A stretch of DNA of 64,000 bases from Poa pratensis (GCA_947311845.1 CAMZMU010000027.1:30829723-30893722); one strand, 5' to 3'; counted from the stretch's first letter, positions 35,400 through 46,134 are shown. Notes: generated from the sequence alone by a model not told the origin. Numbers and translations: made by a program.

Positions 35400-35780
35400 A
35401 TGCAGCACCACGCGTACAGCCGGCTGGGGAGCTTCGGCGCCGCGCCGTCCCCGCCGTCGTCCCCGCGGCGGGCGGCGTGGGGGAGGAGGCCGTCCGCGAA
35501 GGGGGCCTCGGCGCGGGCGGCCGTCGGGCCCGGCGCTGGGAGGGGAGGCGCGGTGCGGAGGGCGGCGCGGGCGGTGCTCGCGGCGCTGCTGCGACGGCAG
35601 GCGGTGTTCCTCTTCGCGCCGCTGCTCTACGTGGCCGCCATGCTGCTCTACATGGGCTCCGTCTCCCTCGACGGCGTGCCCCGCATCATCTCCCGCCCCG
35701 CGCCCAGATCGCTCTACCGCTCCCCGCAGCTGTACGCGCGGCTGCGGGGCGACATGGACGCTGACAACGCTACCGACGCG
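35400..35780 (+). pseudogene. Orphan first exon of O-fucosyltransferase family gene, copy 1
   Basis: 127 codons from ATG ([13 protein letters not shown]) to a GT splice donor (gcg|gtgagt). It encodes a basic cytoplasmic tail and a membrane anchor ([17 protein letters not shown]), the type II Golgi layout. It matches exon 1 of the complete gene at 52196 but has six extra codons and other changes, so it is the most diverged copy. No exons 2-10 follow: intron 1 is hit by a hAT element and then breaks off at 36484. It could make only a truncated product. Confidence 0.85.
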
Positions 35781-35892
35781 GTGAGTGCCTCCCCGCCTCT
35801 GCTCATCTCTGGCTCGGCAGTTTTGGGCTAGGAGTTTATTTGTGTTTGCGATCGAACTATTTACTCGATTTGGTTGCTGGGCGAGTTCTATG

Positions 35893-36427
35893 CAACGAAA
35901 AAAATAGCACGCTATTTTTCGGTTAATAGCACAATATAGCGTATTTGTAGAGGTTACGCTATATTAGCCTAAAGTTAACGCTACGGCGCTATTTTCGTCT
36001 TATACGCTCGAAACCATACTAAACGTGGTAACGTTATTGCTACGCTAACAAAAAGTCTGAAAATAACGTTAGGTGATGATGATGGCGGGCAATCTGGTGG
36101 TTCTTCTAGTTATTCTGAAGATGATGTCAATGATTCTGATTAAAGTTTAAAATATTTGTCTTTTAGTTTATTACTTTTTCATGGTTTTAAGACTCATATT
36201 TGTATTCGTGCCATAGATTTGGCTTTGACATTTGAATATGATTACCTGGTTATGCATGTATTGTTTCTAAAAAAAAAATTAGTGCTTAAATCCTTAATAT
36301 TTGGGCTATTTCTTACAACTTTTTCATCACGCTATTTTATATGTAACTTCGCTATATCACGCTATATCTTGTATAGCTTCTGGAGGAGGGCTACGCTATT
36401 TTTGATAGCACGCTATTTTTTTCCTTG
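35893..36427. mobile_element. hAT element in transferase intron 1, 535 bp, 8-bp target duplication
   Basis: Ends CAACGAAAAAAATAGCACGC and, inverted, CAAGGAAAAAAATAGCGTGC are imperfect inverted repeats, flanked by GTTCTATG at 35885-35892 and 36428-36435. Transferase copies 2 and 3 have the empty site (gagttctgtggatgtg). Inside, about 36075-36142 encodes an acidic Ser/Gly tail (DDDGGQSGGSSSSYSEDD, then a stop), likely the 3' remnant of a transposase ORF. Several internal gctat...atagc repeats are present. Confidence 0.88.
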
Positions 36428-36484
36428 GTTCTATGGATGTGAGGCTTGTGTAAGCTGTGACTGGGGGTTATAAGGAATTGAAGA

Positions 36485-38227
36485 GGTATGGGTTTCCGTG
36501 ATCTGAAAAATTTCAATCAAGCTTTACTTGTGCGCCAAGCTTGGCGTTTAATTAATTTCCTTATAGCCTTTGTGCACGAATTCTGAAGGCTAAATATTAT
36601 CCGTCTGGCAACTTGTTGGACACGGCTTTCATCCAGAATACGTCACAATTCTGGCAAGGTGTGATGCATGGTCTAGAGTTGCTTAAAGAAGGGACCATTT
36701 GGAGGGTTGGATGTGGTTCGCAGATAAAAATTTACCGTGATAACTGGATCCCCAGAACTGGTGGTCTATTCTCAAAAAAAAAAGAACTGGTGGTCTAAAG
36801 GTGGTAAGGCCACGCTCGAACTGCCGACGAAGATGGGTCTCGGAGCTCATTAATCAGGATACTATGACCTGGGATGAGGACACTGTCCGATCGTGTTGTA
36901 ACCACTGGGATGCGGATGCAATTATGGCCATCAAATTACCAGCGAGAAGGTGCGAAGATTTTGTATCCTGGTTTCCCGAGAGTAACGGAATTTTTTCTGT
37001 CCGCTCCGCCTACAGATTAGGCATGCAACCTGCCTTGGAAAATCTAAGCAATGGGCAATCTAGTGCTGAACCTAGCGGTGATCGTAGTTTTGGGACTTGG
37101 TGTGGAAGGCTCGAGTCCCACAAAAGATGAGAGTCTTCGCGTGGAAAGTGGCAACGTCAACCCTGGCGGTTTGCAAGGGTGTTCACCGCCGTATCGCCTC
37201 AGTGTCTGCGATCTGTCCAATTTGCGGTATGGAGGTGGAGGATGATCACCATGCCCTCGTTCGATGTACTCTGGCCCGCGCGCTTCGGGAGGAACTACGG
37301 AAGAGCTGGAAGCTACCGCCTGAGGAGGACTTCTATCATAATGATCGCGAGTGGCTGTTCCATCTCCTTGCAAACACTAATCAAATGGCAGAGCACAAAT
37401 CATCTTCCTGCTGTGGAGGGTTTGGCACCATAGGAACGATGTTATTCATGGAGAGGGAAAGGCGTCGATCGCTGCATCGGCTCCTTATTTAGTTAACTAT
37501 TTGAATTCCTTTCATGCAGCACCGCAGGCAAGGAACGATCCAAAGGGCAAGTCTCCCGTCCAGATGGATGAGCTGAACAGTGGCCCTGAGCGCAGCTTGA
37601 TCAAATCCTGGTTAGCTCCTAAGGAGGGAGAGCTGAAGATTAATGTGGACGCGGGATGTGACGCGGTCTCAAAAAGAGCTGGAGTCGGCGCCTTAGTCCG
37701 GAACCATGTCGAACAGGTTGTAGTGGCTGAATGGAAGCCCATTCATGGATGCTTGAGCGCGGAGGAAGCGGAGGTACATGCTGGTTTATTGGGCCTTCAA
37801 CTCTATGCATCTACAAATCAACTACCAGCTACGCTCGAGTCGGATTGTCTGCGTTTTGTTAAGGTAACCCAAGAGATGAACCTGGATAGATCGGCCAATT
37901 GGGCCCTTTATAGCGAAGCAAAGGAATTACTGAATATGTATAATCAGCTTTCAGTTTGTAAGATTGACCGTAGTATCAATAGGCCTGCCCATGCTCTAGC
38001 TCAATTAGGAAAAGCAGGTGCTGCTGGTATTTCCTGGGGGTCACCACCGAGCTGCGCCTCGGATTTGGTTGATCACGATTGTACGAACATCTTGTATTAA
38101 TTTTGGCTAAAAGGCGGCAAGTTTCTGACGCACTCTTTTTTTCCTAACCAGGGTAACGAAAGGGACTGGCAAAGTTTTAATGAGCCGGCTTGCTGACCTA
38201 ATATATGTGGTGGAAAGTTTAAAAAAG
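36485..38227 (+). mobile_element. 3' part of a LINE, copied with the segmental duplication
   Basis: The sequence matches the full LINE at 45928-51603 from its position 49882 onward with very high identity. It covers the end of the RT region, the zf-RVT-like domain (CPICGMEVEDDHHALVRC) and the RNase H-like domain, then the 3' UTR and A-rich tail. There is no target duplication at its left edge, and its right edge runs directly into transferase promoter, as in unit 3. It therefore arrived by duplication of a larger segment, not by its own transposition. Frameshifts near 37390 and a 29-base insertion at 36768 are private to this copy. Confidence 0.9.
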
Positions 38228-38819
38228 AAAAAAGAAAAGACGGAGTAGTCCCAATCACTAACTTGATTTGATTTGATCTTATTAGCATTAAGTTTCCCAC
38301 TCAACCGTGTAGGACCATTTTGCCGTCACGGTCCTAGGCAGCAAGATCGTATCTCGTCCCACACCCAAGTTGTCCTCCACCTGTCCACCCACGCGTGATA
38401 GATAAATCAGTCGACCAGTCCAAACAAAATCCATCCCCAAAACCTCCGAGACCTTCCACTTCGACGTCACCGCCCTATCCAAGCCCAGCCCAGTGCCCCA
38501 CCCACCGGCCGCCCCGGAACAAGACTTAAGAAGTCAGCGGCGGGCGGCGCCAGCCAGACGACGAGCCCACAGTCAAACCCGCATCGCATCCCCCCACCAA
38601 AACTCCTCCCGAATTCGAACGCGCTCACGCCCCGGGCACGCCCCCCATTTCCGTCTCCCACCGAGCGCAGCAGAGTCCAGCCCGGCGCGTCCTCCTCCCC
38701 CGCCGCCGCGGAAACCCGATCGGCCAGGCGGCCGGAATCCATACCAGCACAGCTGGACCAACTCGAAGCCCGCGGCCACATAGATACCACCGGGGTCCGG
38801 GGGATTTCCGGAGCCCTCG

Positions 38820-39182
38820 ATGCAGCACCACGCGTACAGCCGGCTGGGGAGCTTCGGCGCGCCGTCCCCGCCGTCGTCCCCGCGGCGGGCGGCGTGGGGC
38901 AGGAAGCTGTCCGCGAAGGGGACCTCGGCGCGGGCGGCCGTCGGGCCCGGCGCGGTGCGGAGGGCGGCGCGGGCGGTGCTCGCGGCGCTGATGCGGCGGC
39001 AGGCGGTCTTCCTCTTCGCGCCGCTGCTCTACGTGGCGGCCATGCTGCTCTACATGGGCTCCGTCTCCCTCGACGGCGTGCCCCGCATCATCTCCCGCCC
39101 CGCCCCCGGATCGCTCTACCGCTCCCCGCAGCTGTACGCGCGGGTGCGAGCGGACATGGACGCTGACAACGCTACCGACGCG
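38820..39182 (+). pseudogene. Orphan first exon of O-fucosyltransferase family gene, copy 2
   Basis: 121 codons, almost identical to exon 1 of the complete gene (52196-52558), including start, membrane anchor and GT donor. It is followed by near-complete intron 1, but the duplication stops just inside exon 2. The acceptor AG there reads AT (cttgtat|ctagc at about 40687, against cttgtag in copy 3). No downstream exons are present, so this is an expression-competent-looking promoter and exon without a gene body. Confidence 0.88.
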
Positions 39183-40701
39183 GTGAGTGCCTCCCCACCT
39201 CTGCTCATCTCTGGCCCGGCAGTTTTGGGATGGAGTTTATTTGTGTTTGCGATCAAACTATTTACTCGATTTGGGTGATGGGCGAGTTCTGTGGATGTGA
39301 GGCTTCTGTAAGCTGTGGTGTTGGATCATTGGATGTGAGGAATTTTCAGTGGGGTGTAGCTCTGATCGTTGGGTTTCAGCGTGTCTTCGGAGACGCTGAA
39401 CTGTGCACCGTGTCCTTGTGGCTATTGGCCTGTACTGGACTGGATTATTGACGTGCGTGCTGGTTATGACGGATGTGGGTTAGTTTTCCCCCAAATTGCT
39501 GCAGAATTACAATACAGTTCTAGAAACGTATGTGAGGGTGGATTGTCAGGGAAAATTAACGGTGTTCGAAACATACTTCAGATTCGTTGGATTCCTGGTA
39601 TTTCAGTCAACTGGGAGAAGATGTGTATCTTTGTCAGAATCGGATAATTGGAATTTGGGAATGCGTCAGATAAGTTGCTTCGAGCAATAACATGTGTGGA
39701 TGTATAAATATCTCGGTATCTCCTAGGGGTGTCATACTCATATCTAATCACAAGCTATGATGACGGCATCTCATTTGCATTCCCCCCGCCCCATCCCCTC
39801 ACTATTATTATCAGTTGTAGCACCACAAGGACATATGCTGGTTTATTCCTGGATAAGCTGCGAAACTCAGTGTAGTTGTAAAAACAAAGCAAGTTTCTTA
39901 CTAAAGACCAGTAACTACGCACGTGCAGTGCCTATCTTGACTAATATAAATTAAATATACATATAAGCGTGAGAACTTACATACAAAACAGTATAACTAC
40001 TTCCAAACTTAGAAATGCCAAGTACACAACTGTTGTATTCATGAACTGCACGGAGGATGAAACACCTAATGTAAACTATCCACCAAGCAGTCTGCAATTC
40101 TGCTGGACTAAAACAACTGCAAACTTGCTTCTATATTTTGAATCATATGAATGTGCATACAATGCATTTGGTTGCAACCATCTGGCTCAACACGTCGTTT
40201 TATATTAGTAGAGATGGTGACATATAATTTTATGATTAAAATGTATGACTTGTGTGTCTGATGACCTTCCAACCCCTAAAACCTGATTAGCAGACAATGA
40301 CATATGCTGCCACCTGCTATAGCAATACCTTCAGCCGTGAAAGTCTTATCTTCATAGAGGGGGTATAAATTAAAGATAGTTGCGCCCTCGTGGTATAATT
40401 TAGGTTTTAATGGCTGTTTATTGTTATGTCTTGGGGATTCATGTATTTTCCTGTTCATTGATCTTGATGTACTTGCTAATAGGTATCAGGGTCATCTAGT
40501 AGAGCTACATCATGTTTACAACTACATGCCTACATGGTCACGTTGTATGTTATAAGAGAAATTGTCTTTGGTTCTGTTGTATTCATTGAATATGTACTTT
40601 CCCACATCCTGTTACCCTTTATTCTAAGTTCACATATATGTATTTTGCATATACGTTATATTATTTTCACACTGCTACATTCTTGTATCTAGCAACTGTA
40701 T

Positions 40702-40804
40702 TTCTCTTTCCTGAAGTTTGTAACTTGTTCAATGTACTAAGCACTCTCTTGTGTTAAGCATTGACTGCAAACTCATGTTTGTTAATAAATGAGACATCTC
40801 CACT
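40702..40804. other. Junction filler between duplicated units
   Basis: About 103 bases with no match to the other units. It includes ttaataaatgag. Its position exactly between the end of the partial unit and the start of the PPR copy 2 unit fits filler DNA at a repaired break. Confidence 0.5.
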
Positions 40805-41893
40805 AGATACATACCTACAATAACATTTGACTAAACTAAGGATGTGAGGCACCGGCTACCAGTTCTCTTCAGAAACATAGAAATAAGGAAAACCCAACTC
40901 TAATGTAAAGCTAAATTTTATATTGTCTGGAGAAAACAAAAAGCGGTTGGCCAATAATCTGTCTTCAAAAGGAAGTAGTTTATTGAGCATGTTTACTGTT
41001 GACCTCCGGAAAAATGAAAAAAACAAGTTATCCAATTTTCATATGACTTGGTCCCTGGTGTACAAAAAAAGTGTACGTGGACAGCCAAAATAAATAATAC
41101 AAGAACAGATGAACTGACCTTTAGCGGAGGGAAAGTGCTGAGCATTTGTTGGTGTGGATTTCTTTATCACTAATCAATGCCCATAGTGGAGTTCTGGCAA
41201 TGTACATCAAACCTCTGAGCAGTGTTGCAGTTTGTAAAGAAGATTTTGTCAGACTTTCATACGAAGGTGAGCTTCATCTTCCTCTTTCTCAAGACAAATA
41301 TATGACAACCATTGACTTTTACACAAACAATATGCCTGACTGCCTAATGTCAAACGTTATCAGTCGAATTTCCCTGTCTTGCCTTGGCATCCAATAGCGC
41401 CTGGCAGAGGGATTCACTTGTTTGCAGACCAGCAAGCACCATGTCATTGATCATATCTTCTGCTTCCTGACATTTATCGTCATTGCAAAGACTACGGATC
41501 GTCAGGCCGTAGCTAGCAGAATTTGGAATCAAACCATTCTTCCTCATCTCCATGATTAATTTCATAGCCCCGTAAGAGTTCCCTTCTCGGCCATAGCCAT
41601 AAATCATCATATCATAGATCACATTGTTCGCCTTAATACCTTTCTCCCCCATTGACTGGAACAGCTTTCTTGCATCCTTCATCTTGCCCTCCATGCAGAG
41701 AGCATGCACCAAAACACCGTAAGCGTGCACATCCACCTCCAGACCAGACTCCTCCATGGCTGTAAACATCTCAAAAGCTTTGTCCATGTCATTGTCTCGG
41801 GCGATTGCATCAATGAGTATGGTGTACGTCACTTTTGTGGGCGCCAACCCTCGCTCCTTCATGTCAGAGAATGCCCTGTTTGCACGGGCGATA

Positions 41894-43687
41894 TTACACT
41901 ATATATAAAAGACGGAGGATTCCGCTGCGTTTCCGCACGTCCACGTCGCCGGCAAACCGCATCCGTCTGATACGCGCGACGAACGGCGAGGATGCGACCA
42001 CGCCGTCCCGAAACCCACCAGGTATTGTTCATGACGATTAATGACCAATCGCGCGACGACACGTCACCCGGTCACCCAGCCGGTCGCCCACCCGGTCGCC
42101 CGCACTTTTCCAAAAATAACCTCCGGTTTCTCACGTTTCGCATGAATTCCAACGTTGCGCGCTGCGGGAGGACCTAAATACAATTTCCCCAAATGTCCAG
42201 GACGTTTTCGCAAAACCACCAACGCGCTTCGTCCCTCCCCGCACGGCACCGTCGTCGCCACGGCCGCCGGCGCGCCACCACGCCGCGCTGTCCCTCCCCG
42301 CTCAAATCGGAGCCTACCACGGGCTCCGCCGTCGCCACCTAGCCCTCCACGTAGTCGCTGAGCCGCCGGGACGCCGTCCAGACGCCGGGATCGCTGCGGC
42401 AGACCACGCCGTCCGCCGCCCCTTTCCGCCGTTCCCGCGCCCGCTCCGGCGACGATTTCCGGGCGGCGCCGCCACCTCCAGCACCGCCGCGTTGAGGCGC
42501 GTCCAAAGAGCCCGCGTGCGCGTCTCGGAGCGCACGAGCGCGCCGCCGACGAGCCCAGCGCCGCCGCGGGCGTCCTCATCCAGATCTGCCCCCATGACGT
42601 CACGCCGACGTCACAGGGCCCACCTGTCAAAAAAAATTTTGCTGAATATTTAAAAGACTCAAATTTTTAAAAAAACTGCAAATTCAATAACTCCAAACAT
42701 ATTCGTCCAAAAATATATTAAAATACATCAAAACGGTTACAATAAAAAATACAAGCCTTTTCCGCCCCCCCCCCCCCCCCGATTATTTTAAAAAATCTTA
42801 AATTTTTTAACAGGTTGCAAATTCAATAACTCCAACTATATTCGTCCAAAAAAATTAAAATATATCAAAATGGTTACAATAAAAAAGTACTCAACCATTT
42901 TTAAAAGCACTAGAAGAATTCAACTCCGAATCATTTCACTGACGATCAAAAAATAAATTCGCATACCGCAAATTTCCTAATTCTCTTCGAATTGGCCTTT
43001 TTTTGCGAGATTTAACATAATTTAAACCCGAATAATTCCACCAAATTTGAAATTCAATCCCTCAAAAAAAACCTGCAATCCATTCAAATCCACGGGCGCG
43101 GCTGAGCCCGCGCTTAATCCTCCGCCACGCTTAATCCCGCCCAAATTAATAGAATTTCCACACTTCTTAAAAAATCTAAAGAATACAAACAAATAATTTA
43201 AATAAGTCCGCACGAATTCAACATACAAAAGACGATTTTTTTCCCTATATATCAAATCCACGGGCGCGTCGGACCTCGCGCTTAATCCTCCGCCACGCTT
43301 AATCCCGCCCAAATTAATAGAATTTCCACACTTCTTAAAAAATCCAAAAATACAAACAAATAATTTAAATAAGTCCGCACGAATTCAACATACAAAAGAC
43401 GCAATTTTTTCCTATATTCCACCAAATTCCGAATATAAACAATTTCACCAGCATGCACATTCCCAACTTCAAATTATTCCCAACTTCAAATTACAGCTAT
43501 ATTGGACCATTCAAATCTAAATTGCAACCACGGGAAAAATATAAATAGCTCCCACGAAATTCAAAAACACCCGCGAATTTCAAAAATTCCCAAGATTAAA
43601 AAACAAAAACCCGGACATGGACCTTTCCAAATTAGATTTTCGAATTTCCAGCCCACGGGCGCGGCGGAGCCCGCGCTTATCCCCTAG
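41894..43687 (+). mobile_element. Non-autonomous Helitron inside PPR copy 2, 1,794 bp
   Basis: Comparison with PPR copy 1 (gggcgatatctctag) shows insertion between A and T: gggcgata, then TTACACTATATATAAAAG to CCCCTAG, then tctctag. The 3' end has a hairpin (CGGGC...GCCCG, 43656-43673) and CTAG. The 5' end is TT rather than the usual TC. The body is GC-rich at about 41930-42610 and AT-rich after that, like the Helitron at 10391. It contains a run of 18 C (about 42765-42782), a direct repeat of period 139 (42678, 42817) and one of period 168 (43091, 43259). No Rep/helicase is encoded. Confidence 0.92.
43091..43687 (+). repeat. Three copies of the Helitron 3' terminal hairpin
   Basis: The block CACGGGCGCGGC(T/G)GAGCCCGCGCTTA occurs at 43091, in mutated form at 43259 (gcgtcggacctcgcg) and at the true end at 43654. 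The first two are followed by aatcctccgcc instead of CTAG, and lie in a 168-base direct repeat. Confidence 0.85.
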
Positions 43688-44330
43688 TCTCTAGAACGAC
43701 AGAACCCCGCAATGAGCGCATTGTATGTCACAACAGTGGGTTGGTACCCGGCCGCCCTCATTTGGTTGGAGAAATGCACCGCATTTGACATCTTCCCAGC
43801 TTTGCCGTACCCATCGACAAGAAGGTTGAATGTCACGACTGTCGGACGGATGCCCTCCCTCCGCATCATTTCCAACAGCTGGGCTGCATCCTTTAGCTTA
43901 CCGTGCCTGCATAGCCCGGCAATGAGGGTGTTATAGGTGACAACGTTGCGCGCGACGCCCTTCACAGGCATCTCATCAAACAGACCACGGGCGCGCTCGA
44001 ACTCCCCCGTCCTGCACCACTCCCCGATCAAAATGTTGTAGGTGTAGAGGTTTGGCTCGACTCCACCCATCCTCATTTCCTCAAACAGGGCGAGACCCTC
44101 CTCCCTGTGTCCACGGATGAAGTAGCCATGTATCAGAGCGGTGAATGTGACCTCGTTCGGAGTCAGTCCCAGGCGCGGCATTACGTCGAACACCCTCCGT
44201 GCCTCCGCCACGTCGCCGCTCTTGCAGCAGCCGTGGACGAGCGCCGTGCACGCGGCCACGTCCAGCGCCGCGTCGCCGGACTTCGAGCCACGGGCGAGCA
44301 GCGCGAGGGCCGACCGCACCTCCCCGGCGG

Positions 44331-45116
44331 CGCAGAGCCGGCGCACGGTTGCGGCCGTGGTCGTCGACATCGGGATATTTTTCCTGCCCTATGGAGTTTG
44401 AGGACTGGTTGCTCAAGGGCCAGAAGACGGTCAAATAGGCTATAAACTGGATGCAGATTGCAGACACGTCTGAAGATCGAAGCAGATACGCCGTTGCGTA
44501 CACTTGCTTGTTGCTACGCTGATCACTGAGCGCTGCTCATTTCTGTGGGATGACATTTTTCGAGGAAAAAAAGGGACGATTAGCATATACGGCGCAGAGC
44601 CGGCGCACGGTTGCGGCCGTGGTCGTCGACATCGGGATATTTTTCCTGCCCTATGGAGTTTGAGGACTGGTTGCTCAAGGGCCAGAAGACGGTCAAATAG
44701 GCTATAAACTGGATGCAGATTGCAGACACGTCTGAAGATCGAAGCAGATACGCCGTTGCGTACACTTGCTTGTTGCTACGCTGATCACTGAGCGCTGCTC
44801 ATTTCTGTGGGATGACATTTTTCGAGGAAAAAAAGGGACGATTAGCATATACGGCGCAGAGCCGGCGCACGGTTGCGGCCGTGGTCGTCGACATCGGGAT
44901 ATTTTTCCTGCCCTATGGAGTTTGAGGACTGGTTGCTCAAGGGCCAGAAGACGGTCAAATAGGCTATAAACTGGATGCAGATTGCAGACACGTCTGAAGA
45001 TCGAAGCAGATACGCCGTTGCGTACACTTGCTTGTTGCTACGCTGATCACTGAGCGCTGCTCATTTCTGTGGGATGACATTTTTCGAGGAAAAAAGTGAC
45101 GATTAGCATATACGGT
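44331..45116 (-). repeat. Three tandem copies of a 262-bp unit covering the PPR copy 2 start region
   Basis: The string cgcagagccggcgcacgg recurs at 44331, 44593 and 44855 (period 262). The unit runs from the first codons of the PPR gene through its ATG and about 200 bases of upstream DNA. The first unit is joined to the gene; the other two carry a start codon with no gene behind it. The units are almost identical, so the amplification is recent. Unit 1 of the locus has this sequence once. Confidence 0.95.
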
Positions 45117-45149
45117 ACAGAAAAAAATGCACAACATGAAAAATACAAG

Positions 45150-45222
45150 CGCCCACCGTGGGGCTCGAACCCACGACCACAAGGTTAAGAGCCTTGCGCT
45201 CTACCAACTGAGCTAGACGGGC
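45150..45222 (-). tRNA. tRNA-Lys (anticodon CTT), copy 2
   Basis: Identical in its 73 nt to the gene at 32904-32976 as far as I can read, with all arms intact. It lies just upstream of the tandem PPR start region, on the same strand. Confidence 0.95.
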
Positions 45223-46134
45223 TTAATGAATAGAGCTGAAAATGATTCTATAGGATCTGTAAATAGAAAAAGTATGTCCCTTTTTCTTCCCTTTAAAGGG
45301 TACCCAAGCAGAATTGCGCAGTGTCTCTACAAATTTGCATTTGCTCGGTGCAAACTGGGGTACTATTAAAATACCTTAGCCAACGTGATCGAGCGAGCAA
45401 GGTCATGCCAAAGCAATGGAAAGAATATCCCGTCATCACCTATGCACGCGACAGCTTGGAAGTAGAACAAAGGAACATTGTACCTGGCTTCACCTTTGCA
45501 CACTAGCATCTGCTGCCTGGAAGGACTGAAAAGAAAGGAATGTGCCGTTATCTGAGCACAACCTTTTCGCAGGTATGAAACTTGGAAAGAAGGGAACCTC
45601 TTTGCATGCAAATTATATACCGTAGTGTTCAGAATCAAAGGACGCGTGTTACTTTTGTCGCCTCACAGAGACTTTTTACTTTGCGTGCCACCTAACTTAT
45701 TTCTTACTATCTTTTTTTCTTACACCAAGTTACCAGCTTATTTCTTAGCATACATCAGAGTGTTCAAATGCCAACGGTATGCTGCAGCATTTCCGCTGTA
45801 CACGTTACCACTTCATATCAGTACGCACAGCAGATCGAATATGCTCGGTATGAATGTATATTGTTTTGTGACATATACCAGTTAACGTCACAAGCACACG
45901 TGTTTAGCACAAAGAAGGAGTAGTCCCGGAGCAAAACCTTTACATTTACCCTCTCGTTTAGGGTTTAGGGCTCTGGCAGCGGCGACGTCGTTTTTGAGAT
46001 CGATCGAGGTTCTACGGATTCCTACCACCAAATCTTTCCGTCCGTGTACCGATCTGCAGCTTTGATTAGGCCCCTTCGTTCTACCACGCCCGATCTCCCG
46101 TCGTGACTTCCCTGCGGTCACGATCTAGGGTTTT

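Larger units (their letters stand above)
30808..36484. repeat. Duplicated locus, unit 1 (PPR - tRNA-Lys - transferase exon 1)
   Basis: From 30808 (gatacatacctgc) this DNA matches the unit beginning at about 40805 in the same order and orientation: PPR gene, tRNA-Lys, spacer, then the first exon of the O-fucosyltransferase. Extra sequence in unit 1 is accounted for by two Stowaways and two hAT elements. It ends within transferase intron 1 at about 36484, where LINE sequence abruptly starts. Confidence 0.85.
36485..40701. repeat. Segmental duplication (copy of 49882-54090)
   Basis: About 4.2 kb are near-identical to 49882-54090 in the same order: LINE 3' end, transferase promoter, exon 1 and almost all of intron 1. 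The left breakpoint is inside LINE ORF2 and the right one lies 13 bases into transferase exon 2 (ctagcaactgtat). Neither edge is a transposon end. About 100 bases of unmatched DNA (40702-40804) separate it from the next unit. Confidence 0.9.
41350..44370 (-). pseudogene. PPR protein gene, copy 2, split by a Helitron
   Basis: The 5' part (44370-43688) runs from MSTTTAATVRRLCAAGEV to GFCRSRD, and the 3' part (41893-41350) resumes at IARANRAFSDMKERGLAPTK and runs to the stop. Together they give the same PPR series as copy 1, without its nonsense codon (GEWCRTG is intact). The 1,794-bp Helitron at 41894-43687 separates the halves within the arginine-serine-arginine-aspartate stretch of one repeat. 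Both halves are otherwise open, so the Helitron is the only visible lesion. Transcripts could end or splice in the insert. Confidence 0.92.
40805..45910. repeat. Duplicated locus, unit 3, left part (PPR copy 2 - tRNA-Lys copy 2)
   Basis: It matches 30808-34760 apart from the insertions private to each copy: Helitron and 262-bp repeats here; two MITEs and a hAT there. The right part of the unit continues after the LINE at 51621. Confidence 0.85.

Noticed and set aside
34949..35764. 271-codon frame overlapping the transferase promoter and exon 1
   Set aside because: It is out of frame with the conserved exon 1 protein and varies between the three copies, so it is a GC-rich shadow.
42064..42630. 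188-codon minus-strand frame in the second Helitron
   Set aside because: Arg/Ala/Gly-rich, no domain, and open on the opposite strand as well. A captured gene fragment cannot be excluded but is not supported.
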